A DNA stretch of 64,000 bases from Planctomycetota bacterium (lineage in GTDB: Bacteria; Planctomycetota; PLA2): positions 145,849 to 209,848 of the forward strand of contig JAJFFH010000066.1 in NCBI GenBank assembly GCA_021776735.1. Reading direction: 5' to 3'. This document shows, one piece after another, positions 32,697 through 40,796 of this stretch. A program made the position numbers and the translations under genes. The notes under the pieces are model-generated. The model searched no databases, had not been told where the DNA came from, and saw nothing but the letters and a program-made list of their open reading frames with translations. The number at the start of each line of letters is the position of its first letter. The stretch's first letter is position 1.

Positions 32697-33632
32697 TCAC
32701 CGGCGGCGGCGCTTGCGGCGGGCCTTCGGGGCGACGATGCCGGATTTGCCGGTCTGCGGCTTGGGGGGCTCCGGTTTCAGGTCGTGGTCGTTGCCGGCGA
32801 GCAGGGCTTCGCAGGCGGCGACAACTTCGTCGAGGGACGGTCTCGGGTCCGGGTCTCCTTGCGTGCACGCCGCAACCAGGTTGAGCAGGCCGGCCTTCAT
32901 GAACGGTTGCACGCGCTTGAGCGACGGGAAGCCGTCGGCGACGTGCGTCATGGCGATCTTTTTGGGCTCGCCGGCGTTGAACGGCGGGCGGCCCGCGAGC
33001 AGGTGGTAGAGCAGACCTCCCAGGTGATAGACATGCGCGGCGGGCCCCGGCGTCGCTTCGCCGACGAGTTGCTCGGGGGCGATGTACTGCGGATCCTGGG
33101 CGAGACGCCCCTTGAGCTTGGCCAACTCTTCGAGCGTGATGACGTTACGCAGCGTGACCAGGCGGCACGCGCCATCGTCGCGTAGCGCGATGAAGCGGGG
33201 GGTGACGTTCTTGTGGGCGAGATCCTTGGCGGTCAGGTAGCGCAGGGCGCGTCCGACGCCGAGGACGGTCTGCAGCGCGGTCTGATCCGGCATGGGCTTG
33301 CCGGGCCGCAGCGTGGTTTCCGCCGTCGTGATGCCGATGCGTTCGACGACCAGGACCAGCAGGCCGGCTCGCTGCGTGTCGAGAACGCGCGGCAGGTTGG
33401 TGTGGTCGAGGTCGCCCAGCCGGTCCATCTCGGCGAGGAACTCGCGCCGCGCCGGGTCGTGCTGCTCGTACTTGGGCCTGAGGATTTTCAGCGTGACCTT
33501 GCGGCCGAGGCTTTCCTGCTCGGCGTCGAACCAAAGGCCGATCGAATCCGAGCCGATCTGGCGGCGGAGGCGGTAGCCGGGGATTTCGACCTGAACGGGG
33601 AGGCTACTGGCGGTTCCGGAGGTGTCGTGCAC
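32697..33632 (-). CDS. Ser/Thr protein kinase fold, probable pseudokinase
   Basis: 311 residues with a eukaryotic-type kinase fold: lysine in RKVTLKILRPKY, helix-C region FLAEMDRLGDLDHTNLPRVL, and activation-segment end YIAPEQLVGEA. The key catalytic motifs are altered. The HRD loop reads LAHKNVTPRFIAL, so the catalytic aspartate is absent, and the DFG position reads VTLRN. The glycine loop is also poor (IGSDSIGLWF). It ends in a basic tail. It is best read as a scaffold or regulator rather than an active kinase. It is divergent from the ABC exporter operon. Confidence 0.8.
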   Translation of the reverse strand: MHDTSGTASSLPVQVEIPGYRLRRQIGSDSIGLWFDAEQESLGRKVTLKILRPKYEQHDPARREFLAEMDRLGDLDHTNLPRVLDTQRAGLLVLVVERIGITTAETTLRPGKPMPDQTALQTVLGVGRALRYLTAKDLAHKNVTPRFIALRDDGACRLVTLRNVITLEELAKLKGRLAQDPQYIAPEQLVGEATPGPAAHVYHLGGLLYHLLAGRPPFNAGEPKKIAMTHVADGFPSLKRVQPFMKAGLLNLVAACTQGDPDPRPSLDEVVAACEALLAGNDHDLKPEPPKPQTGKSGIVAPKARRKRRRR

Positions 33633-33712
33633 GGGGCGTGATCTTTGGGGGTCGCACTGAGAGAACCCGTGGGTATTCTACCGGTTCCCCTCCAGCGAAG
33701 AGCCGTGCCCTC

Positions 33713-34708
33713 ATGATTGAAGTCGATCATCTGTCCAAGACCTTTTGGGTCCACAAGAAGAAACCGGGCCTCATGGGCTCCGTGCGTTCGCTGTTCAAGC
33801 GCGAGAAGGTCGAGAAGCGAGCTGTGAGAGATGTCTCGTTTCGGATCGACGAAGGCGAAATCGTCGGACTCGTGGGGGCCAACGGCGCCGGCAAGACGAC
33901 GCTGGTCAAGATGCTGGCCGGCATCATCCACCCCTCGTCCGGGGCCGCCCGCGTTTTGGGGCACACCCCGTGGGAGCGCCACAACGACTACCGGCGCCGC
34001 ATCGCGCTCATCATGGGCCAGAAGGCCCAACTCTGGTGGGACCTCCCGGCGGCCGACTGCTTCCTGCTGCTCAAGGAGATCTACCGCATTCCGACCGACG
34101 AATATCGCCGTCGGTTGGCTTACCTTTCCGAGGTTCTCTCCATCGGCGACGAACTCAATGTTCAGATTCGCCGGCTATCGCTCGGCGAGCGGATGAAGAT
34201 GGAACTCATCGCCGTGTTGTTGCACGGGCCGCGCGTCGTGTTTCTCGACGAGCCGACGATCGGCCTCGACCTGACGGCGCAGCGCGCGATTCGCGACTTC
34301 ATCCTGACGTATCGCGAGGCGCACCGGCCGGCGATGCTGCTCACCAGCCACTACATGGAGGACATCCAGCGGCTGTGCAAGCGCATCCTCATCATTCGCG
34401 AGGGTGAAATCGTCTACGACGGCGAGCTGGCGCGCGTGGTCGAGCGGTACGCGCCGAACAAGGTGCTCAAGGTGCATCTGCGGCGGACCGGGCAAAAGGT
34501 CCAGCCGACCAACGAGTTGCGAGCGCTGGGCGAGATCGTGGAATGTTCCGAGGACACGTTGTGTCTGCGCGTCGCGCGCGACCGCGTGGCCGAGGTGTCG
34601 GCGCGCTTGCTCACGACGTACGACGTGGCCGATCTCGCCATCGAGGAGATGGATATCGGCACGATCATCGAGCGTATCTTTCGTGAGCGCGGCGAGGTCC
34701 AGGCGTGA
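33713..34708 (+). CDS. ABC transporter ATP-binding protein (ABC-2 exporter)
   Basis: 331 residues. Walker A is GANGAGKTT, the signature is RRLSLGERMKMELI, and Walker B is RVVFLDEPTIGLDL with switch histidine in LLTSHYMED. The long N-terminal region before Walker A and the C-terminal domain after 240 match the COG4586-type ATPases that pair with two ABC-2 permeases. The ATG at 33713 (MIEVDHLSKTF) is the natural start. The stop overlaps the permease start by GTGA. Confidence 0.92.
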   Translation: MIEVDHLSKTFWVHKKKPGLMGSVRSLFKREKVEKRAVRDVSFRIDEGEIVGLVGANGAGKTTLVKMLAGIIHPSSGAARVLGHTPWERHNDYRRRIALIMGQKAQLWWDLPAADCFLLLKEIYRIPTDEYRRRLAYLSEVLSIGDELNVQIRRLSLGERMKMELIAVLLHGPRVVFLDEPTIGLDLTAQRAIRDFILTYREAHRPAMLLTSHYMEDIQRLCKRILIIREGEIVYDGELARVVERYAPNKVLKVHLRRTGQKVQPTNELRALGEIVECSEDTLCLRVARDRVAEVSARLLTTYDVADLAIEEMDIGTIIERIFRERGEVQA

Positions 34709-35517
34709 ATTCTCGGCTGTTCTGGAAGGTGGTCAGTCTCGAGGCGCGCACGAAGATGTCGTACCGCGTCGAGTTCTGGATCAGTGCGGTCGCCGCGTTT
34801 GCCGCGGACTTCGGAGTCGTCTGGTTCGTGTGGATGGCCATGTTTCGCGAGTCCGGCGCGGAGACGATCGGCGGCTGGACGCGCGACGGCATCATCATCT
34901 ACTACCTGACCGTCGTGCTCGTCGGCAAACTCGTGCGCTACCGCGAATTCACCGGCGCCATCTCGCACGACATCTACGAGGGCGGGCTCAACCGGTACCT
35001 TGTTTTTCCCGTGGGCTACATGCCCTATAAGCTCGCGCAGCGCATCGGCCTCCAGGCGCCGCGCATCGTGCAGTTCGCGTTGCTCGGCGTGATCGCCCTC
35101 CTGCTCGTCGACATCCCGGCGGAGACGGCGCCGACGATCACGACCATCGTCATGGCGGCGGCGACGATCGCGATGGCGTTCCTGCTCAGCTTCATGCTGG
35201 ACTACTGCATCCACCAGGTGGCGTTTTGGGCGGACAACGTCTGGAGCCTCGACGTCGCCAAGTGGTTCGTCACGTCGCTCCTCGGCGGGTTCATGCTGCC
35301 GCTGTCGGTCTTCCCCGGCTGGGCGCAAGACATCATGGCGTGGCTGCCGTTCCGGCTGCTGTTCGACCTGCCCGCGCGCGTCCTGCTCCACCGCGCGGAT
35401 GCCGCCGAATGGGCCCTCGGTCTCGCCGCGGGCGTGTTTTGGTGCGCGGCCCTCTGGGCGGCCGGGCGCGTCCTGTGGCGTCGCGGCAGCCTCGAGTACA
35501 CCGGAGTCGGGATATGA
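34705..35517 (+). CDS. ABC-2 type permease, first subunit
   Basis: 270 residues with six predicted membrane segments (for example FWISAVAAFAADFGVVWFVW and IVQFALLGVIALLLVDIP). It belongs to the COG4587-like permeases (N-terminus VVSLEARTKMSYRVEFW). It starts with GTG inside the stop of the ATPase gene and ends with ATGA overlap to the second permease. Substrate unknown. Confidence 0.88.
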   Translation: MNSRLFWKVVSLEARTKMSYRVEFWISAVAAFAADFGVVWFVWMAMFRESGAETIGGWTRDGIIIYYLTVVLVGKLVRYREFTGAISHDIYEGGLNRYLVFPVGYMPYKLAQRIGLQAPRIVQFALLGVIALLLVDIPAETAPTITTIVMAAATIAMAFLLSFMLDYCIHQVAFWADNVWSLDVAKWFVTSLLGGFMLPLSVFPGWAQDIMAWLPFRLLFDLPARVLLHRADAAEWALGLAAGVFWCAALWAAGRVLWRRGSLEYTGVGI

Positions 35518-36302
35518 CGCGTTACCTCCGCCTGTACGCGTACTTCCTGCGCTTCTCGTTCAGCCGCGCGATGGAGTTTCGCCTCGATTTCTTTTTTCGC
35601 ATCGGCATGGACGCGTGCTGGTACGCGGTCCACCTCGCGTTTTTCGTCGTCTTGTTCAACCACACCGGCACGCTCGGCGGGTGGACGCTGGACCAGATGT
35701 ACCTGTTCGCCGCGGCGCTGTTCTTGATGGACGCCCTGCAGATGACGGTGTTCGCCAACAACCTCTGGGCGCTGCCGATTTACATCAACCGCGGCGATCT
35801 CGACTACTACCTCGTGCGCCCGGTCTCGCCGCTGTTCTTCCTGTCGGTCCGCGAATTCGCCGCCAACTCGTTCCTCAACCTGCTGCTCGCCTGCGGCATC
35901 TTCGTCTGGGCCGTCGCGCGCTATCCGGAACCGCTCGGCTTCTCCCGCATCGTCCTCTTCCTCATCCTGCAGGCCGCCGGCGCGTTCCTGTTCTACATCC
36001 TGTCGATGCTGTCGCTGATCCCCGTGTTCTGGATGCAGTCGCGCCAGGGCATCCGCGACATCTTCTGGTCGCTGCACCGCTTCTCGCACCGCCCGCACCG
36101 CGTCTACACCGGTTTCATCCGCCGGCTCCTGATGACCGTGCTGCCGTTCGCGTTCGTCGTCTCGGTCCCGGCGTCCGTCCTGTTCGAAGGCGCCTCGCCG
36201 ACGTTGCTGCTCCACACCACAGCCGTCGTCGGCGGGGGATTCGCGCTCATGGTGATGCTCTGGCGCATGGGCCTGCGTGCATACTCGAGTGCTTCGAGTT
36301 GA
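35514..36302 (+). CDS. ABC-2 type permease, second subunit
   Basis: 262 residues, six membrane segments, COG3694-like (YLRLYAYFLRFSFSRAMEFR at the N-terminus, then FFRIGMDACWYAVHLAFFVV). With the two upstream genes it completes a typical two-permease exporter. The substrate is unknown; related systems export lipids, polysaccharides or antibiotics. Confidence 0.88.
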   Translation: MTRYLRLYAYFLRFSFSRAMEFRLDFFFRIGMDACWYAVHLAFFVVLFNHTGTLGGWTLDQMYLFAAALFLMDALQMTVFANNLWALPIYINRGDLDYYLVRPVSPLFFLSVREFAANSFLNLLLACGIFVWAVARYPEPLGFSRIVLFLILQAAGAFLFYILSMLSLIPVFWMQSRQGIRDIFWSLHRFSHRPHRVYTGFIRRLLMTVLPFAFVVSVPASVLFEGASPTLLLHTTAVVGGGFALMVMLWRMGLRAYSSASS

Positions 36303-36318
36303 TCAGAATCGGGCGGTA

Positions 36319-36336
36319 GCGTACGGACCGCGATGT
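36319..36336 (+). repeat. Dispersed repeat, variant copy
   Basis: Variant GCGTACGGACCGCGATGT, one core mismatch. Lies between convergent genes and touches the stop of the P-type ATPase gene. Confidence 0.6.
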
Positions 36337-38948
36337 CAGGCCGTAGCGGGCACCCGAACCCGGATCCAGCTCACGGCGAGGGGGACCACACTGCCGATGG
36401 TGATCAGGAGCCACCCTGCGGCGTCCGGCGGCGTGAGTTGCAGGACGTGCGCGGCCGGGGCGACGTACACCGCGGCCAGCAACAGCGCGATGCACAGCAC
36501 AAGCGCGCCGTGTACCCACGGGTTTCGGGTGACGTCGTTGCGAAGACGGGGGCTGCCGGGGGCGCGCATCGCGAACACCAGCCAGAGCTGCGCGAATGCG
36601 ACCGTCAGAAACGAGATCGTCACGGCTTCGGTGGGGGCGCGGTCCTGCACGCGGATGGCGATACCGAACACGGTCATGACCGACGCGGCGATCCAGAAGC
36701 CGTGGCCGGCGATCGCCCGCCAGTGGCGTCGTGTGAGTAACGGTTCGTCCGGCGGCCGCGGCGGCTGTTCCATGATGCGCGTGTCGCCCTCCCCGAAGGC
36801 GAGCGCAAGGGCGGGGAACACGTCGGTCACGAGGTTCAAGAAGAGCAACTGCAGCGGGAGCAGGGGCAGCGGCGCCTGCACGACCGCGGCGCTCGCGACG
36901 ACGAGCACCTCGCCGACGTTGCACGACAGGAGGTAGACGGCGAACTTGCGGATGTTGCCGAAGATGATCCGGCCCTCGCGTACCGCGGCCACGATCGACG
37001 AAAACGCATCGTCCTTGAGCACCATGTCGGCCGCCTCGCGTGCGACCTGCGTACCGCGCTGTCCCATGGCGATGCCGATGTCGGCCTTCTTGAGGGCTGG
37101 CGCGTCGTTGACCCCGTCGCCGGTCATGGCGACGATCGCCCCGGCCTGCTGGTGCGCCTGCACGAGGCGTAGTTTCTGTTCCGGATCGACGCGTGCATAC
37201 AGGCGTGAGGAACGGACGGCGATGCTGTTTGGATCCGCATCCAGGTTCCGGGCGAGCTCGCGGCCCTCCGTGACCGGCGCGCTCTCGTCATCGACAAGTC
37301 CCGCGGCCACGCCGATGTTGCGCGCGGTTGTCGCCTGATCGCCGGTGACCATGATGACGCGGATGCCGGCCCGCTGGCACGCTTGCACGGCGGCGCGTAC
37401 ATCGTCGCGCGGAGGATCCAGCAGCCCAAGCAGGCCGACCATCTCGAGGTCGGAGTAGATCGGCATGCCGCGAACTCGTTCGGGTTCGGAGTCGGGTTCG
37501 GAGTCGTATCTTCTGGCGACGGCCAGGACGCGCAGGCCGGCACGGGCCAAGGCTTCGTTGCGTTCGCGCCAGGCCCGGCGCTCGTCTTCGGTGGCGTTCG
37601 AGGCGGCGAGGACGGCTTCGGGGGCGCCCTTGACCGCGATCAGCAGGCGGCCGTTGCCGTTGTCGTGGACGTCGTGGACCGTGCCCATCATCCGGATCGA
37701 CGGATCGAACGCCTCTTCGCGTATTCGCGGCTTTGCGGCCGGGGTGAGTCCGAAGTGCCGGCCCGCTTCGAGCAGCGCGATCTCGAGGGGGTCGCCGGTG
37801 TTGTCGGACGCGTTGTTGCACAGCGTGGCGATCTCGACGGCCTCGCGGGCGCGGCTGTCCCGGGCGGAGACATCGCCGTCCGTTCCGGTAACCACCTTGA
37901 GCGCCATTCGATTGCGGGTCAGCGTTCCTGTCTTGTCGGTCAGGATGACGGTCGTGGCGCCGAGCACTTCGACTGCCGAAAGCCGGTTCACGAGGGCGTT
38001 GCGCCGAGCCATGCGTTGCATGCCGCGGGCGAGGGCCATTGTGGCGACGATGGGCAGGCCCTCGGGGATTGCCGCGACGGCCAGCGCGATGCCCGTTTCG
38101 ATCATCAGCAAGACGGGTTTGCCCGAGAGGAGGCCGAGCGCTGTCGTGGCCGCCGCAACGACGAGTGTCAGGCGGATGAGCCGGTTGCCGAGTGCTTCGA
38201 GGCGGCGCTCCAGGGGCGTGACTTCCTGTTCGGCTTCCTCGACGAGGCGCGCGATGCTGCCGAGTTCGGTGGTCATGCCGGTCGCGACGACCACGCCTTC
38301 GCCCGCGCCGCGCGTGATCGCCGTGCCCTTGAAGAGCATGCAGCGCCGCTCATGGATCGCGGCGTTCCGAGACACGGACGGGGGACGTTTTGAGACCGGC
38401 ATCGATTCGCCGGTCAGCGCGGCTTCGTCGGCCTGGAGCTTCGATGTCGTCAGCAGGCGCAGGTCCGCGGTCACGACGTCGCCCGCCTCGACCGGTACGA
38501 TGTCGCCGGGGACCAGTTGATCCGCTGGCACTTCGCGCACCCGGCCGTCGCGTCGCACGCGCGTGCGCACCTGACCGAGTTGGCGCAGGGCCTCCATCGA
38601 GCGTACGGCGCGCAGCTCGGAGAAAAAACCGATCAGCGCGTTCAGGACCAGGACCATCGTGATCACCGCGCCCTCGACCCACTCGCCGAATAACACCGAC
38701 GCGACCGCTGCTGCCGCCAGGAGCGCGACGATCAGGCCGCGGAACTGCCGGACGAGGATTGCCAGGGCGCGTTCGCGGCGCCGGCTCCGCAGCGTGTTCG
38801 GGCCGTGGCGTTCACGGCGGCGCGTGACCTCGGCTTCGGTCAGGCCGCGATCGGGCGAGACATCCAGCTCGCGAGCGACAACTTCCGCGTCGCGATTCCA
38901 CGGCGTGCCGGCACCCAAGTCGGGGCCGGTGGGCCGCTCAGCTTTCAT
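36336..38948 (-). CDS. Cation-transporting P-type ATPase (calcium-type, class II)
   Basis: 870 residues. Motifs in order: ALTGESMPVSKRP (actuator, near residue 179), membrane helix 4 AVAAIPEGLPIV, phosphorylation site LTDKTGTLTRNRM (near 338), and GDGVNDAPALKKADIGIAMG (near 611), then a C-terminal helix bundle. The PEGLP motif supports a SERCA/PMR1-like calcium or related cation pump in the inner membrane. Two dispersed repeats are in frame: GTDGDVSAR near residue 357 and NSIAVRSSRLY near 577. The ATG at 38948 overlaps the upstream stress gene by 11 bases; longer starts add a low-quality N-terminus. Confidence 0.93.
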   Translation of the reverse strand: MKAERPTGPDLGAGTPWNRDAEVVARELDVSPDRGLTEAEVTRRRERHGPNTLRSRRRERALAILVRQFRGLIVALLAAAAVASVLFGEWVEGAVITMVLVLNALIGFFSELRAVRSMEALRQLGQVRTRVRRDGRVREVPADQLVPGDIVPVEAGDVVTADLRLLTTSKLQADEAALTGESMPVSKRPPSVSRNAAIHERRCMLFKGTAITRGAGEGVVVATGMTTELGSIARLVEEAEQEVTPLERRLEALGNRLIRLTLVVAAATTALGLLSGKPVLLMIETGIALAVAAIPEGLPIVATMALARGMQRMARRNALVNRLSAVEVLGATTVILTDKTGTLTRNRMALKVVTGTDGDVSARDSRAREAVEIATLCNNASDNTGDPLEIALLEAGRHFGLTPAAKPRIREEAFDPSIRMMGTVHDVHDNGNGRLLIAVKGAPEAVLAASNATEDERRAWRERNEALARAGLRVLAVARRYDSEPDSEPERVRGMPIYSDLEMVGLLGLLDPPRDDVRAAVQACQRAGIRVIMVTGDQATTARNIGVAAGLVDDESAPVTEGRELARNLDADPNSIAVRSSRLYARVDPEQKLRLVQAHQQAGAIVAMTGDGVNDAPALKKADIGIAMGQRGTQVAREAADMVLKDDAFSSIVAAVREGRIIFGNIRKFAVYLLSCNVGEVLVVASAAVVQAPLPLLPLQLLFLNLVTDVFPALALAFGEGDTRIMEQPPRPPDEPLLTRRHWRAIAGHGFWIAASVMTVFGIAIRVQDRAPTEAVTISFLTVAFAQLWLVFAMRAPGSPRLRNDVTRNPWVHGALVLCIALLLAAVYVAPAAHVLQLTPPDAAGWLLITIGSVVPLAVSWIRVRVPATA
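37208..37225 (+). repeat. Dispersed 18-base repeat, copy with exact core
   Basis: Inside the P-type ATPase gene, read as SIAVRSS. Confidence 0.85.
37870..37887 (-). repeat. Dispersed 18-base repeat, copy with exact core
   Basis: Inside the P-type ATPase gene, encoding GTDGDVS just after the phosphorylation site; opposite in orientation to the copy at 37208. Confidence 0.85.
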
Positions 38949-39798
38949 TCGTGGCATCGCCGGGCACGACCAGCACCGAGACCGGGGCCTCGCGCTGGAT
39001 ACGGAGCGACACGCTGCCGAGAAGCGCACGCGTGACGAAGTTGCGGCCATGGGTGCCCACGACGATCAGGTCGGCACTCTCGCGCTCGGCTTCGCCGAGG
39101 ACCTCTTCCTTGGGATCGCCGAGGCGCACGATCCAGGAGAGCCTTTCGGGCGGTAGCTCACCCGCCGTTTGCTTCACGAACTCTTCGAGGAGATTCTCCA
39201 TACGCATCACGAAGACGTCGGGCTCGTAGCGTGCGTCCGGCCAATCGGTCGGCGGAACCGCGGCGTGCACGCAGCGCACGGAGCCGCCGGTCGCGGCGGC
39301 GATCCGGCAAGCGACGCGGACCGCGTGGCGACCGAACTCGGAGTCGTCGGCAGCAGCGACGATGCGTTGGCCACACGTCGGCGTGCGGGCCAGCAGCACG
39401 GGCACCGGCGCGGTGCGCACGAGGCGGTCCGCGGTCGATCCGATCATGAACCGCTCCATGCCGGAATGCTCGCGCGAGCCGACGACGATCAGGCCCGCGT
39501 CGGTCTCTTCGGCGACGTCGGTCAGTTCGCGGTGTGTCGCGCCGAGACGGGCGTGGCCTTTCTTGTCCGGCGCGTCGATCGACTCAAGGGCGCGGGCGGT
39601 CCACAGTTCCAGCCGCTCTCGGATCGGCCGGGAGGCGTCGTACGGCGCGGACCATCCGAATCCTCCGAACGCGGCGAAGACCGGCTCGGCGCTGACGACA
39701 TGGACAGCGGCGCTCGCACGACGTGCGAGGTCGCTGGCACAGGAAAGAGCCACGTTGCACGCGGGGGTGTCTGCGTAGCCGACGACGATTGCCTTCAT
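38938..39798 (-). CDS. Tandem universal stress protein
   Basis: 286 residues made of two UspA domains. Each ends in the ATP-loop pattern: GLIVVGSREHSGMERFMIGS in the first and DLIVVGTHGRNFVTRALLGS in the second. Such proteins are cytoplasmic stress or ATP sensors. It lies between a nucleotidyltransferase (ATGA overlap) and the P-type ATPase (11-base overlap). The cotranscribed trio suggests a shared condition, perhaps ion or envelope stress. The ATG at 39798 (MKAIVVGYADT) is chosen as the first strand of the fold. Confidence 0.92.
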   Translation of the reverse strand: MKAIVVGYADTPACNVALSCASDLARRASAAVHVVSAEPVFAAFGGFGWSAPYDASRPIRERLELWTARALESIDAPDKKGHARLGATHRELTDVAEETDAGLIVVGSREHSGMERFMIGSTADRLVRTAPVPVLLARTPTCGQRIVAAADDSEFGRHAVRVACRIAAATGGSVRCVHAAVPPTDWPDARYEPDVFVMRMENLLEEFVKQTAGELPPERLSWIVRLGDPKEEVLGEAERESADLIVVGTHGRNFVTRALLGSVSLRIQREAPVSVLVVPGDATNES

Positions 39799-40679
39799 GC
39801 CGAAGCTCCTTCGGGGTTGAGCCAGGTCGCGAGCCGTTCCGGGGTCCCGAGGTCGTCCCATCCGCTTGCGGCGGGCCAAGCCGTGACCGCGAGCCGGTGC
39901 GGGTTCTCCTGCAACACGTCGCGGGACAGGTCGATCGGTGCGATGCGGCGGTAGATACGCCGCAGCACGATCCGGCGCAACGGCAGCGGAACCGCCCGTG
40001 CCGCTTTCAGCAGCGTAACGGCCGTCGGGCGGACGGTTTGGAACAGATCAATCAGCGCCTTCGCTCGCGTCACCATGACCATGGTATTCCAGAGGGCGCG
40101 CTCGGTGAACAGTCTCTCGGCTTCCGCGACCGGCGGCTTCTCGACGAATTGACCGACTCGATGAACCGCCGGACCAAGGGGGACGCCTCGCCGGATCCAA
40201 CCGAAGTCCGACCGGGCCTTTGTTGCCGGCGCCCCGATCAGGACGGTGTCGGCCTGTCCGGCCTCCAGCGCATGGAACGCGGCGTGGACTCCTGCCGAAA
40301 AGGCAGACTCGTCGGCGAAGGCGTGGTCCGCGGGGGTGACCACGATCAGGTCGTCCGGCGCCGCAGGCAGGGCCGGGTACAGCACGGCGGCGCCGGTTCC
40401 GCGGTCGCAAGGCTGGACGAAGATGCTCGCGGTGCCCTCGGCCCGCACCTGCCGCCGCGCGATCCGGCGCTGGGAGCTGTGGACGACGACCGTTGTGTTC
40501 GCGCCGGGTACGAGGTTGCCCACGCGGTGCAGCGTGTCCTGGAGCAGGGACCGCCCGCCGCCGAACCGGCAGAACTGCTTGGGCTGCGTGAAGCCGAGGG
40601 CCCGCGCGAATACCCGCAGTCGTGTGCCGAAGCCCCCGGCCAGCACGATGGCGTGCCGATCCGGGCCTTGCTCTCGCAT
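39795..40679 (-). CDS. Mannose-1-phosphate guanylyltransferase-like nucleotidyltransferase
   Basis: 294 residues with the nucleotide-binding motif VLAGGFGTRLRVFARALGFT followed by QPKQFCRFGGGRSLLQDTL. Further motifs are VTPADHAFADE and the sugar-binding VGQFVEKPPVAEAERL. The GGxGTRL...PKQF layout is that of GDP-mannose pyrophosphorylases, which form GDP-mannose from GTP and mannose-1-phosphate. The C-terminal isomerase domain of long AlgA/ManC proteins is absent. It is divergent (117 bases) from the HAD/HerA fusion, which also may be linked to sugar phosphates. Confidence 0.85.
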   Translation of the reverse strand: MREQGPDRHAIVLAGGFGTRLRVFARALGFTQPKQFCRFGGGRSLLQDTLHRVGNLVPGANTTVVVHSSQRRIARRQVRAEGTASIFVQPCDRGTGAAVLYPALPAAPDDLIVVTPADHAFADESAFSAGVHAAFHALEAGQADTVLIGAPATKARSDFGWIRRGVPLGPAVHRVGQFVEKPPVAEAERLFTERALWNTMVMVTRAKALIDLFQTVRPTAVTLLKAARAVPLPLRRIVLRRIYRRIAPIDLSRDVLQENPHRLAVTAWPAASGWDDLGTPERLATWLNPEGASA

Positions 40680-40796
40680 AACCGTTTCCAAGCACGTTCC
40701 TTGCCAGAACGCGACTGCGGTCTTTTGCGAGCATACCGGCGCTCCTCGCGCGCGGTTTTTCGCGCCGGGCGGCACGCGGGTTGCCGGGCAACAAGC

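Noticed and set aside
39723..40796. Upstream extension of the HAD/HerA frame
   Set aside because: Runs antisense through the stress protein and nucleotidyltransferase genes; the GTG at 40797 begins the HAD fold.
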